This document shows, one piece after another, positions 1-5,637 of a stretch of 5,663 nucleotides of DNA. Origin of the DNA: Neisseriaceae bacterium (GTDB lineage: Bacteria > Pseudomonadota > Gammaproteobacteria > Burkholderiales > Neisseriaceae); the NCBI GenBank assembly GCA_030151665.1, contig JASLDB010000042.1:1-5663 (forward strand). The letters run 5' to 3'. The translations under genes and the position numbers were made by a program. The number at the start of each line of letters is the position of its first letter. Positions within the stretch are counted from its first letter, which is position 1. The notes below the pieces were generated by a model. It was not told where the DNA came from. It ran no database searches and saw only the letters and a list, made by a program, of their open reading frames with translations.

Positions 1-48
1 AGCAACAAGAGCAACAAGCAATGCGCTTAATTTTAGCTGTTTGGTCAT
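1..48 (-). CDS. Start of an exported protein gene (partial, cut by window edge)
   Basis: Only the first 16 codons are present, reading leftward from an ATG at 48-46; the rest lies outside the window. The visible residues are MTKQLKLSALLVALVA. Two lysines followed by an unbroken run of Leu, Ala and Val is the usual opening of a Sec signal peptide, so the product is probably periplasmic, outer-membrane or a lipoprotein. No cleavage site or lipobox is reached, so these cannot be told apart. The start is supported by a good Shine-Dalgarno sequence (GAGGG) about six bases upstream, and by a near-consensus promoter further up (183-211) that would give a leader of about 130 bases. The gene diverges from cysB. 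Function unknown; that a gene starts here is fairly certain. Confidence 0.75.
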   Translation of the reverse strand, partial: MTKQLKLSALLVALVA

Positions 49-123
49 GTTATTCCCTCATCAAAAATAATAATTATGCAACACTTACGACAAAACTGGT
101 TTGTTTTTACAGTAAGCCATCAC

Positions 124-157
124 AAAAAATAGGCCGTAAGCACTAAATGCTTATCGG
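124..157 (-). terminator. Terminator-like hairpin in the leader of the leftward gene
   Basis: Read leftward, the sequence folds as CCG, a bulged A, TAAGCA, a five-base loop, then TGCTTA and CGG: nine base pairs with one bulge (157-134). After a CCTA linker comes a run of six T on that strand (129-124). This resembles an intrinsic terminator, but the linker and the moderate GC content of the stem make it weak. It lies about 20 bases after the predicted start of transcription and before the ATG at 48. It could therefore be an attenuator, an RNA-stabilising leader hairpin, or the end of a very short RNA of about 50 bases. Confidence 0.4.
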
Positions 158-182
158 AAAACTTTAAATATCTCAGGTTAGA

Positions 183-211
183 ACTATAAGAATAAGCCCT
201 AAAACTGTCAA
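183..211 (-). promoter_or_regulatory. Near-consensus sigma-70 promoter for the leftward gene
   Basis: On the minus strand a perfect -35 box TTGACA (211-206) is followed by a 17-base spacer and a -10 box TATAGT (188-183), which matches five of six consensus bases. Transcription should begin near position 176 and run left towards the ATG at 48. This is the strongest promoter match I found in the window. The leader it predicts contains a terminator-like hairpin (124-157). The start site is inferred. Confidence 0.65.
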
Positions 212-656
212 TAGATTTAGCATATTCAAAAAAAACATCGCCACACTAAGACATTTAACCAAGCCTTATCTTAACATAAGCCCAAGCATTTCACATTGCC
301 TAGATTAAAATATGCACCTGACACACCGCAAAATAAGTGTGATTACCCATCTCATTAATTACCAAACAAAATAGGGGTTTAGCCTTGATACAGCAAATAT
401 CCCATAATATTTGCATTTACCTAATCAATGAACTTAACACCATAAATAAACAGAAAAACCAAAACAAAACACGCTTTTATGCCAATCCATTTAGCAAAAT
501 ACACATTGTCGCGTATAAACCACAAAATAAAATCACAATAGCATACCGTTACAAATTTACGACAAACCACCCATATTTCACTGCCCTAGCTATGCCTTGG
601 AATTTCAGTGTATGATGTTTTAATTCACGTTCACGCCTTGTTATGATGGAAAAACC
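212..656. other. AT-rich intergenic region upstream of cysB, no convincing gene
   Basis: This stretch is markedly AT-rich. The one reading frame of note starts at a TTG (385) and would give a 76-residue Asn/Lys/Ile-rich peptide with no recognisable motif; I do not consider it a gene. A weak inverted repeat (CTTAT at 265-269, ATAAG at 276-280) and candidate cysB promoters are present. I see no tRNA, no known riboswitch and no uptake sequence here. The region is long for a promoter alone and could hide a small RNA. Confidence 0.5.
491..519 (+). promoter_or_regulatory. Candidate cysB promoter
   Basis: TTAGCA (491-496, four of six -35 matches) is separated by 17 bases from TATAAA (514-519, five of six -10 matches). 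This would give a cysB leader of about 130 bases. Competing candidates are TTGTCG (506-511) with TAAAAT (528-533) at a 16-base spacing, and a lone TATGAT (611-616) closer to the gene. In sequence this AT-rich, chance matches are common, so the choice is tentative. Confidence 0.3.
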
Positions 657-1607
657 ATGAAACTACAGCAATTGCGGTATATTTTAGAAGTACAAAAAAA
701 CAACTTAAATGTTTCGGAAACAGCAGAAGTTTTATTCACCTCACAACCAGGCATTTCCAAACAAATCCGCTTACTAGAAGAAGAGCTGGGCATTCAAATT
801 TTCATTCGCAATGGTAAACGTGTGGTTTCTATTTCGGAGCCTGGAAAAGCAGTATTGGGGATTGCTGAACGAATTATGCGTGATGTCCAAAATATCAAGC
901 ACATTGGCAATGAGTTTTCACAACAAGATACTGGGGCTCTGACCATCGCTACCACTCACACACAAGCCCGTTATGTCTTACCAAAGATTATCACCCAATA
1001 CGTCAAAGCATTTCCTGGTGTTCGCTTATCCATCAAACAAGGCAGCCCCAATGAAATTTGCGAATTTATTTTAAATGGTGAAGCGGATTTAGCCATCACC
1101 ACCGAGTCTTTAGAAGACTACCCAGAGCTGCGCAAATTACCTTGTTATCAATGGAATCGCAGTGTGATTGTACCCAACGAACACCCTCTGCTGTCATTGA
1201 ATCGCCCTATTGGTTTAAGTGATATCAGTGCTTACCCTTTGGTAACCTATGAATTTGCTTTTCAAGGCAAGAGTGAAATTGCCCGTGCATTCCAAGTCGC
1301 CCATCTACCCACACCCCACATTGCTTTATCCGCAGTCGATACAGATGTGATCAAGACCTATGTTAAATTGGGTCTAGGCATTGGTTTAATGGCCAGCATG
1401 GCTTACGTACCTGAAGAAGATAACAGTTTAAAAAGCATTGATTGCAGTCATTTATTTGCTCCATCCACAACCCATATTGCATTGCGCCCTGATACCTATT
1501 TGCGTGGTTTTTCTTATGCTTTCATTGAAGCATTTGCGCCTGAATTAAATCGCCAACGCATTGACCAAATGCTATACGCACCAGTGATGGATGACTTTTC
1601 CATTTAA
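657..1607 (+). CDS. cysB: LysR-type regulator of sulfur assimilation, CysB
   Basis: The 316-residue product is close to the usual length of about 324 and follows E. coli CysB nearly block for block. The N-terminal winged helix-turn-helix (about residues 1-60) opens MKLQQLRYI and contains the TSQPGISKQ recognition stretch. The effector domain follows, with ATTHTQARY at 98-106; Thr100, Thr102, Gln103 and Thr149 correspond to effector-pocket residues known from the Klebsiella CysB structure. CPCY-type landmarks LPCYQWNR (161-168) and the block VDTDVIKTYVKLGLGIG are also conserved. In enterobacteria CysB is a tetramer that activates sulfate and thiosulfate uptake and cysteine synthesis genes in response to N-acetylserine and represses its own gene; that role is inferred here. 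The start at 657 fits the family N-terminus; the only ribosome-binding signal is a weak GATGGA (645-650). No sulfur genes adjoin it, so its targets lie elsewhere. Transcription probably stops at 1642-1678. Confidence 0.95.
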   Translation: MKLQQLRYILEVQKNNLNVSETAEVLFTSQPGISKQIRLLEEELGIQIFIRNGKRVVSISEPGKAVLGIAERIMRDVQNIKHIGNEFSQQDTGALTIATTHTQARYVLPKIITQYVKAFPGVRLSIKQGSPNEICEFILNGEADLAITTESLEDYPELRKLPCYQWNRSVIVPNEHPLLSLNRPIGLSDISAYPLVTYEFAFQGKSEIARAFQVAHLPTPHIALSAVDTDVIKTYVKLGLGIGLMASMAYVPEEDNSLKSIDCSHLFAPSTTHIALRPDTYLRGFSYAFIEAFAPELNRQRIDQMLYAPVMDDFSI

Positions 1608-1641
1608 CATGGATTACATCAGCAATCGGTTTGCTACAGGC

Positions 1642-1678
1642 AAAAAAAAAGCTTTACCCCATAAAGGTAAAGCTTTTT
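1642..1678. terminator. Bidirectional terminator between cysB and the acyl-CoA-binding protein gene
   Basis: A perfect 13-base inverted repeat, AAAAAGCTTTACC (1646-1658) and its complement (1666-1678), encloses a seven-base loop. Rightward transcripts end in five T; leftward transcripts end in nine T, the complement of the A-run at 1642-1650. The hairpin lies about 35 bases after the cysB stop and 13 bases beyond the stop codon of the leftward gene, so it serves both convergent genes. Confidence 0.9.
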
Positions 1679-1690
1679 AATCAATTTTAA

Positions 1691-1951
1691 TTACTCACTT
1701 AATAAACGCTCAACTTCAGCAATGTAGCCATTCATGGCTTCATCACTGCTTAAGCCTTTAATTTTACTCCAAGCTTCATATTTTTTCTTGTTAACCAAAT
1801 CAAACATACCTGGTGCATCACCACTGACATCACCATCAACGGCTTGCTTATAAAAAGCATATAGCTTTAACAAAGAAGCATTGTCTGGGCGCTCAGCCAA
1901 ACTCAATACATCATCTTGTGCTTGGGCAAATTTTGTTTTTAAATCACTCAT
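1691..1951 (-). CDS. Acyl-CoA-binding protein (ACBP family)
   Basis: The 86-residue product matches the length and pattern of stand-alone acyl-CoA-binding proteins, small cytosolic four-helix proteins that bind long-chain acyl-CoA esters and keep a buffered pool for lipid metabolism. The signature LYAFYKQAVDGD (30-41) and KKYEAWSKIKGLSSDEAM (56-73) are clear. The ligand-contact residues of bovine ACBP, Tyr28, Tyr31, Lys32, Lys54 and Tyr73, correspond to Tyr31, Tyr34, Lys35, Lys57 and Tyr76 here, a constant offset of three, so binding should be intact. There is no signal peptide. The ATG is preceded by GAGGA with a six-base gap (1958-1962), an excellent ribosome-binding site. It lies 90 bases downstream of dsbC on the same strand with no evident terminator between, so read-through is possible, although candidate promoter boxes also lie in the gap. 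The family is widespread in eukaryotes and patchy in bacteria. Confidence 0.93.
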   Translation of the reverse strand: MSDLKTKFAQAQDDVLSLAERPDNASLLKLYAFYKQAVDGDVSGDAPGMFDLVNKKKYEAWSKIKGLSSDEAMNGYIAEVERLLSE

Positions 1952-1984
1952 GTTTCATCCTCAAATCATTCATTAATCCTGGCT

Positions 1985-2014
1985 ATTTTAAGCATAGGTC
2001 AACATTTGGGTCAC
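1985..2014 (-). promoter_or_regulatory. Candidate promoter for the acyl-CoA-binding protein gene
   Basis: On the minus strand GTGACC (2014-2009) is followed after 18 bases by TAAAAT (1990-1985), which has five of six -10 matches. An overlapping alternative uses TTGACC (2002-1997) with a poorer AT-rich -10 box near 1973-1978. Either would let the gene be expressed without dsbC. Confidence 0.3.
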
Positions 2015-2041
2015 GTGCAAAAGTAAAGCCTTTATTCTAAT

Positions 2042-2833
2042 CTACTTTTGATTATTGCGAATGGCTTCTTCCAATTGTGGTTGAGGCATATAACCTGGTT
2101 GTACTTTACCATTTGGGAAAATAATAGCTGGCGTACCTGAGAAACCCATTTTTTGTCCTAAAGCAGCTGTTTGGGCAATGGGATGAGGACAAGTTTTATT
2201 ACTGGGTGTAACGCCTTTACGCATCCAATCTACCCACGCTTTGGTCTTATCAGTTTGACACCATAAACTCTCAGCCAACTGATCAGCACCGGGCTGGAAA
2301 GGCAACATGAAATTGTAAATGGTCACATTGGTCATCTTTTCAAATTCTTTTTCTAGCTTATGGCAATATGGGCATTTGGGATCGGTGAATACCGCTACTT
2401 TTAGCTCGCCATTGCCACGAACTTCTTTAATGGCCTGATCAAAAGGCAAGCTATCAAATTCAACTTTATTTAACTCTTTGCTGCGCTCTTGAGTCAGGCT
2501 CATTTTACTATTCATATCAATGATGTCACCGACCATCATATAACGGCCTTTTTCTTCAATATAAATAATTTGATTCCCCGATACCACCACTTCAAACCAA
2601 CCGGCAATGGGCGTATCTTGTACCGAAAGGACTTCTAGCTTTTGGTCTTGGTACAATTTCTCAACAGTGGCTTTGATTTCGGCCAATTTAGCATCACTGC
2701 TGGTTTTGACCACTTCAACTTTGGTGTCACCATTGGTTTTCTTACTGGCTGGTTGCGCCGACACATTATTTTGCCCACAAGCCACCAAGGCCAAGCTTAA
2801 GCAAGAAACAGCAATAAATTTAGAAAGCTTCAT
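2042..2833 (-). CDS. dsbC: DsbC-like disulfide isomerase, predicted lipoprotein
   Basis: The 263-residue product is a thiol:disulfide interchange protein of the DsbC/DsbG family, which reshuffles wrong disulfides in periplasmic proteins and is kept reduced by DsbD. Residues 1-18 form a signal sequence ending in the lipobox LVAC with Cys19, so the protein is probably lipid-anchored; E. coli DsbC is soluble. Residues of about 50-125 match the N-terminal dimerisation domain and linker. The thioredoxin-fold domain has the active site CPYC (154-157), the cis-proline loop GTP (233-235) and a probable second disulfide, Cys192-Cys215, like the structural one of E. coli DsbC. The EVRGNGELKVAVF block (137-149) and the C-terminal PQLEEAIRNNQK resemble Neisseria DsbC from memory. 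CPYC replaces the CGYC of E. coli DsbC and is the motif of DsbG, so DsbG-like substrate preferences are possible. An AGGA lies 11 bases before the ATG, a long spacing, but the start is fixed by the signal peptide. Confidence 0.92.
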   Translation of the reverse strand: MKLSKFIAVSCLSLALVACGQNNVSAQPASKKTNGDTKVEVVKTSSDAKLAEIKATVEKLYQDQKLEVLSVQDTPIAGWFEVVVSGNQIIYIEEKGRYMMVGDIIDMNSKMSLTQERSKELNKVEFDSLPFDQAIKEVRGNGELKVAVFTDPKCPYCHKLEKEFEKMTNVTIYNFMLPFQPGADQLAESLWCQTDKTKAWVDWMRKGVTPSNKTCPHPIAQTAALGQKMGFSGTPAIIFPNGKVQPGYMPQPQLEEAIRNNQK

Positions 2834-2904
2834 TAAAATAGATATCCTTTAGTTTGCCATACGATAACCTGTCTTATATTGTAGAGGCTCGTTCAGAATT
2901 AGCC

Positions 2905-2913
2905 ATCATACCA
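2905..2913 (-). promoter_or_regulatory. Candidate extended -10 promoter for dsbC
   Basis: On the minus strand TGG directly precedes TATGAT (2910-2905), giving the TGn-TATnAT arrangement of an extended -10 promoter, which can work without a good -35 box; none is seen. The predicted transcript would start near 2898 and carry a leader of about 65 bases. Confidence 0.4.
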
Positions 2914-2920
2914 TAAGCAT

Positions 2921-2949
2921 TTGCCTGTTTCTTTTTTTGCTTTTAATAT
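2921..2949 (+). promoter_or_regulatory. Candidate promoter for the alpha/beta hydrolase gene
   Basis: TTGCCT (2921-2926) and TAATAT (2944-2949) lie 17 bases apart, each with four of six consensus matches. A start near 2956 would give a leader of about 27 bases. It sits back to back with the dsbC promoter in the 149-base divergent region. Confidence 0.4.
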
Positions 2950-2982
2950 TCTGTTAAGAATTTTCTTGAATCGTTAAACACC

Positions 2983-3882
2983 ATGACTGATTATATTGGC
3001 TCCAATACAGCCCAATCTCTGTTCTTGCAAATCAATGGCATTAAACAGCATTTATTACACTACCCACAACAACATGCCCAAAAAGTGCTATTTTTGCATG
3101 GCCACATGGATTGTGCTCACAGCTTCCAATCAACCATCGAACAACTCACCCACAAATGGGATGTTTACGCCCTTGATTGGCGTGGCTTTGGTTTAAGCGA
3201 TTGGCAACAATATGGCTATTATGATCGCATGAGCATGATTAGTGACCTGAAACAAGTTTTGCAAATCATTAGCCCTAACAAGGCCATTCATGTGGTTGGC
3301 CACAGCATGGGTGGCATGTTAGCCGCACAATTGGCTGGATTATATCCTCAATCCATGAAAAGCTTAGTCATGGCAGAAGGTGCAGGCTTACCCGACATGA
3401 CGATTAATACCGCCATGAGCAAAATGCAGCAATTTTTGCAAAGCCAAGAAGATGTCTTGAAGCAAACACCTCGCTCCATCATGTCTTTGGATGTCGTGTG
3501 TCGAAAATTACAACAAAAAAACCCACTCATGAATGCAAAAGACGCTTTATTCATGGCAACGGCTTTAACCCAAAAAGTGGGTGAGCATTATTATTACCGT
3601 GCCGACCCCAAACACCATTTTTCTCAGCCTTATCTGTACCACGTTCCCTTACTGGCTCAAATCTGGGAAAATATTCAAGCCCCTGTTCTGTGGATAGAAG
3701 GCGAAAACCTACCCCATAACTTCTATTTACAAACCATGCACCCTTTATTGCCTGAGCGACAAAAGCATTTTCACACATTGCAACAAGTGATTCGCTTAAA
3801 AGGCACTGGGCATTTAATGCACTGGGAAGACCCAACGGGCTTTGCCAAACACCTCGAAATCTTTTGGGAAAAGAACGCATAA
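2983..3882 (+). CDS. Alpha/beta-hydrolase fold protein, substrate unknown
   Basis: This is a 299-residue cytosolic alpha/beta hydrolase with no signal peptide. The HG of VLFLHGHMD (35-43) is the oxyanion-hole segment, DWRGFG (65-70) is the usual strand-4 turn, and GHSMGG (106-111) is the nucleophile elbow with catalytic Ser108. The late GTGHLMHWE (274-282) supplies the likely catalytic His277. The usual Asp after strand 7 is not in its normal form: the segment reads WIEGENLP (237-244), so the acid is probably Glu241, or possibly Glu132 in MAEGAGLP. The region of about 138-215 looks like the helical cap found in this superfamily. Esterase, thioesterase, lactonase or C-C hydrolase activity are all possible; the sequence does not decide. 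No clear Shine-Dalgarno precedes the ATG. It is followed after 64 bases by the exonuclease-like gene on the same strand, with no terminator seen. Confidence 0.88.
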   Translation: MTDYIGSNTAQSLFLQINGIKQHLLHYPQQHAQKVLFLHGHMDCAHSFQSTIEQLTHKWDVYALDWRGFGLSDWQQYGYYDRMSMISDLKQVLQIISPNKAIHVVGHSMGGMLAAQLAGLYPQSMKSLVMAEGAGLPDMTINTAMSKMQQFLQSQEDVLKQTPRSIMSLDVVCRKLQQKNPLMNAKDALFMATALTQKVGEHYYYRADPKHHFSQPYLYHVPLLAQIWENIQAPVLWIEGENLPHNFYLQTMHPLLPERQKHFHTLQQVIRLKGTGHLMHWEDPTGFAKHLEIFWEKNA

Positions 3883-3904
3883 AACTTGGCGAACAGAACA
3901 CTTC

Positions 3905-3933
3905 GTGACACAATTGCTGTAACCTTTTATACA
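3905..3933 (+). promoter_or_regulatory. Possible internal promoter before the exonuclease-like gene
   Basis: GTGACA (3905-3910, five of six -35 matches) is followed after exactly 17 bases by TATACA (3928-3933, four of six -10 matches). Transcription would begin near 3940, only about seven bases before the ATG at 3947, which would leave an almost leaderless message and remove the short GAG ribosome-binding signal at 3937-3939. This makes it uncertain as a working promoter. Confidence 0.3.
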
Positions 3934-3946
3934 TTTGAGTTGCATT

Positions 3947-4738
3947 ATGGCACCCATTCTTGCTTTCGACATGAAAACCATTCCCGATATTGCTGGGATT
4001 CGGTTATTGCATCACTTTCCCAAGACGGTAAATGACCACGATGTCTATGCTTGGGCCATGCAACAACGTCGAGCACAAGTCGATCAAGAAAATATGCCAC
4101 CACACTTACACAAAGTCATTGCCATTTCATGCTGTCTACGCTGGGGAAATGATCGAGTGCATGTGGACACCATTGGCGATGCACATGATGATGAAGAAAT
4201 TATTATCGCCAAATTTTTTGATCTATTGGAACGCTATACCCCACAATTGGTAAGCTGGAGCGGCTTTGACACCATGATGCCCATCTTACATTATCGTGCC
4301 TTGATTAACGGCATCAGTGCTGCTCGTTACTGGGACAATGGCACTGGAGAGTTCACAGACAGTGCCGATTTCACCCACAATCAATACACCCACCATTTAC
4401 ATGAGCGCCATTGCGATTTAAAAGCAGCATTGTCTTTGCAACAAATCCATGCCACGGTGCCATTAACCCAATTGGCAAAACTGTGCGGTTTCCCTGGGCA
4501 ATCAGACAGCAATCCACAGCAAATTTGGGCCCAATACCAAGATGGGGATATTCAATCTATTCGCAATATGTGTGAAACCGATGCCGCCAATACCTATCTG
4601 ATGTTTTTGCGATTTGAACTCATGCGAGGCTTTTTGGATGCCGATAGCTACCAAAATGAAATCAAGCGTTTTCATGACTATTTATTGCAATTAGACACCA
4701 TGCATTGGCAGTCATTCTGCCAAGCTTGGCAAGTGTAA
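3947..4738 (+). CDS. PolB-type 3'-5' exonuclease family protein with altered catalytic motifs
   Basis: The 263-residue product belongs to the predicted 3'-5' exonucleases related to the proofreading domain of DNA polymerase B (RNase H-like DEDDy fold). Family landmarks are clear: MAPILAFD at the start, PPHLHKVIAISC (51-62), PQLVSW (99-104), PILHYRAL (112-119), RHCDL (154-158), LAKLCGFPG (176-184) and CETDAANTYL (209-218). The catalytic motifs look damaged. The usual FDIET is FDMKT, so Asp8 remains but Glu becomes Lys10. The usual FDLP is TMMP (109-112), with FD moved three residues earlier. The Tyr four residues before the last Asp (Asp212) is Met208. Nuclease activity is therefore doubtful, although the frame is intact and full length. 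The ATG at 3947 is preferred over a TTG at 3935 because it matches the family start and has a GAG seven bases upstream. tyrA follows after five bases. Confidence 0.82.
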   Translation: MAPILAFDMKTIPDIAGIRLLHHFPKTVNDHDVYAWAMQQRRAQVDQENMPPHLHKVIAISCCLRWGNDRVHVDTIGDAHDDEEIIIAKFFDLLERYTPQLVSWSGFDTMMPILHYRALINGISAARYWDNGTGEFTDSADFTHNQYTHHLHERHCDLKAALSLQQIHATVPLTQLAKLCGFPGQSDSNPQQIWAQYQDGDIQSIRNMCETDAANTYLMFLRFELMRGFLDADSYQNEIKRFHDYLLQLDTMHWQSFCQAWQV

Positions 4739-4743
4739 CCATC

Positions 4744-5613
4744 ATGAGTAAACCTTTACACATTGCCTTAATTGGCGTTGGTTTAATTGGTGGTTCATTT
4801 GTCTTGGATTTAAAACGCCATCATTTGGTCAGCCATATTCATGGCATTGATACTGATGCACAAAATCTACAACGTGCGCTAGAACGAAGGGTCATTGATA
4901 GCAGTTGCACTCAAATAGATGAACAATTGGGTTTGGCGGATTTAATCATTATCGCCACCCCTGTGGGAATCATTGAGCACATTTGCCAACAAATTTCACC
5001 TTTTATTCGCCATGATGCCATCGTGATGGACGTAGGTAGCACCAAGCAAGTAACCATTCAAGCTTTTAGAAATGCACTGCCCAAACACTTACCTTTTTGT
5101 GTTGCCGCGCACCCCATCGCGGGTTCAGACAGAAGTGGAGCAACCGCAGCTCAGTTTAGTTTATTTGCCAATAAAAAATTGGTCTTGTGTGCCCATGAGC
5201 AACAGAATCAACAAGCATATACAACGGTTAAGTCTTTGTGGGAAATTGTGGGAGCCCATATTCACGAACTTAGTGCCCAAGAGCACGATGCAATTTTTGC
5301 AACGGTTAGCCATTTGCCCCATTTATTGGCCTATGCCTATATCAACCAAGTTGCCAATCGTGACAATGCCCAAACCTGCTTTCATTTTGCAGCCAGTGGC
5401 TTTCAAGATTTTACACGCATTGCGGCTAGTCACCCTGCCATTTGGACTGATGTGAGTTTAGCCAATCAAGAAACCTTGCTTCAACTTCTAGAAGAACAAC
5501 AAGATCAGCTTAAGCAATTAATCCACTTACTCAGTAACAAAGACAAGCAAGGCTTATTTGATTATTACGCAGCCGCCCAAAAAGTGCGTGAAAACTGGCA
5601 CAAGCAACAATAA
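4744..5613 (+). CDS. tyrA: Prephenate/arogenate dehydrogenase (TyrA family)
   Basis: The 289-residue cytosolic enzyme oxidatively decarboxylates prephenate to 4-hydroxyphenylpyruvate, or arogenate to tyrosine, with NAD(P)+, in tyrosine synthesis. The N-terminal Rossmann domain carries GVGLIGGS (11-18), and Asp36 in GIDTD at the end of strand 2 suggests a preference for NAD. ATPV (71-74) and DVGSTKQ (96-102) follow. HPIAGSDRSG (123-132) contains the expected catalytic His123. The helical C-terminal domain shows SHLPHLLA (189-196), AASGFQDFTRIAASHP (216-231) and W234 with Asn241, all typical. It is a stand-alone dehydrogenase: no chorismate mutase domain and no C-terminal ACT domain, so feedback by tyrosine would have to act at the active site. 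Which of the two substrates it uses cannot be read from the sequence. The ATG at 4744, five bases after the previous stop and with no strong Shine-Dalgarno, suggests translational coupling. Confidence 0.93.
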   Translation: MSKPLHIALIGVGLIGGSFVLDLKRHHLVSHIHGIDTDAQNLQRALERRVIDSSCTQIDEQLGLADLIIIATPVGIIEHICQQISPFIRHDAIVMDVGSTKQVTIQAFRNALPKHLPFCVAAHPIAGSDRSGATAAQFSLFANKKLVLCAHEQQNQQAYTTVKSLWEIVGAHIHELSAQEHDAIFATVSHLPHLLAYAYINQVANRDNAQTCFHFAASGFQDFTRIAASHPAIWTDVSLANQETLLQLLEEQQDQLKQLIHLLSNKDKQGLFDYYAAAQKVRENWHKQQ

Positions 5614-5637
5614 AAAAGTAGCTTTCGCCACTTTTTT
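5612..5637. terminator. Terminator after tyrA, probably bidirectional
   Basis: Six A and GTAGC (5612-5622) pair with GCCAC and six T (5627-5637) around a four-base loop, with one A-C mismatch when read rightward. Read leftward the mismatch becomes a G-U pair and the loop becomes GAAA, a stable GNRA tetraloop. The stem overlaps the tyrA stop codon. The better fold on the minus strand suggests a convergent gene just beyond the window. Confidence 0.8.

Noticed and set aside
265..280. Small inverted repeat CTTAT/ATAAG
   Set aside because: Five AT-rich pairs with no T-tract or conservation evidence are too weak to call a structure.
385..615. 76-codon rightward frame starting at TTG with an AGGGG about eight bases upstream
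   Set aside because: The peptide is rich in Asn, Lys and Ile, as expected from translated AT-rich noncoding DNA. It has no motif, signal or domain and begins with a rare start codon.
2018..2041. Possible terminator between dsbC and the acyl-CoA-binding protein gene
   Set aside because: TAAAGCCTTTA is a palindrome with no room for a loop, so no proper hairpin with a T-tract could be formed.
2607..2852. 81-codon rightward frame opposite dsbC
   Set aside because: It is the antisense shadow of the DsbC N-terminal region, including the signal peptide.
3551..3934. 127-codon leftward frame opposite the hydrolase gene
   Set aside because: It lies antisense to a well-supported hydrolase and its product shows no recognisable family features.
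3935..3946. TTG start four codons upstream for the exonuclease-like gene
   Set aside because: The ATG at 3947 fits the family N-terminus and has a short GAG at a suitable distance.
4705..4743. TTG start for tyrA inside the preceding gene
   Set aside because: The extra 13 residues precede the normal start of the Rossmann strand. The ATG at 4744 gives the usual short lead-in to GVGLIGGS.
5072..5455. 127-codon rightward frame inside tyrA
   Set aside because: It overlaps the conserved TyrA core in another frame, and its peptide resembles no known family.
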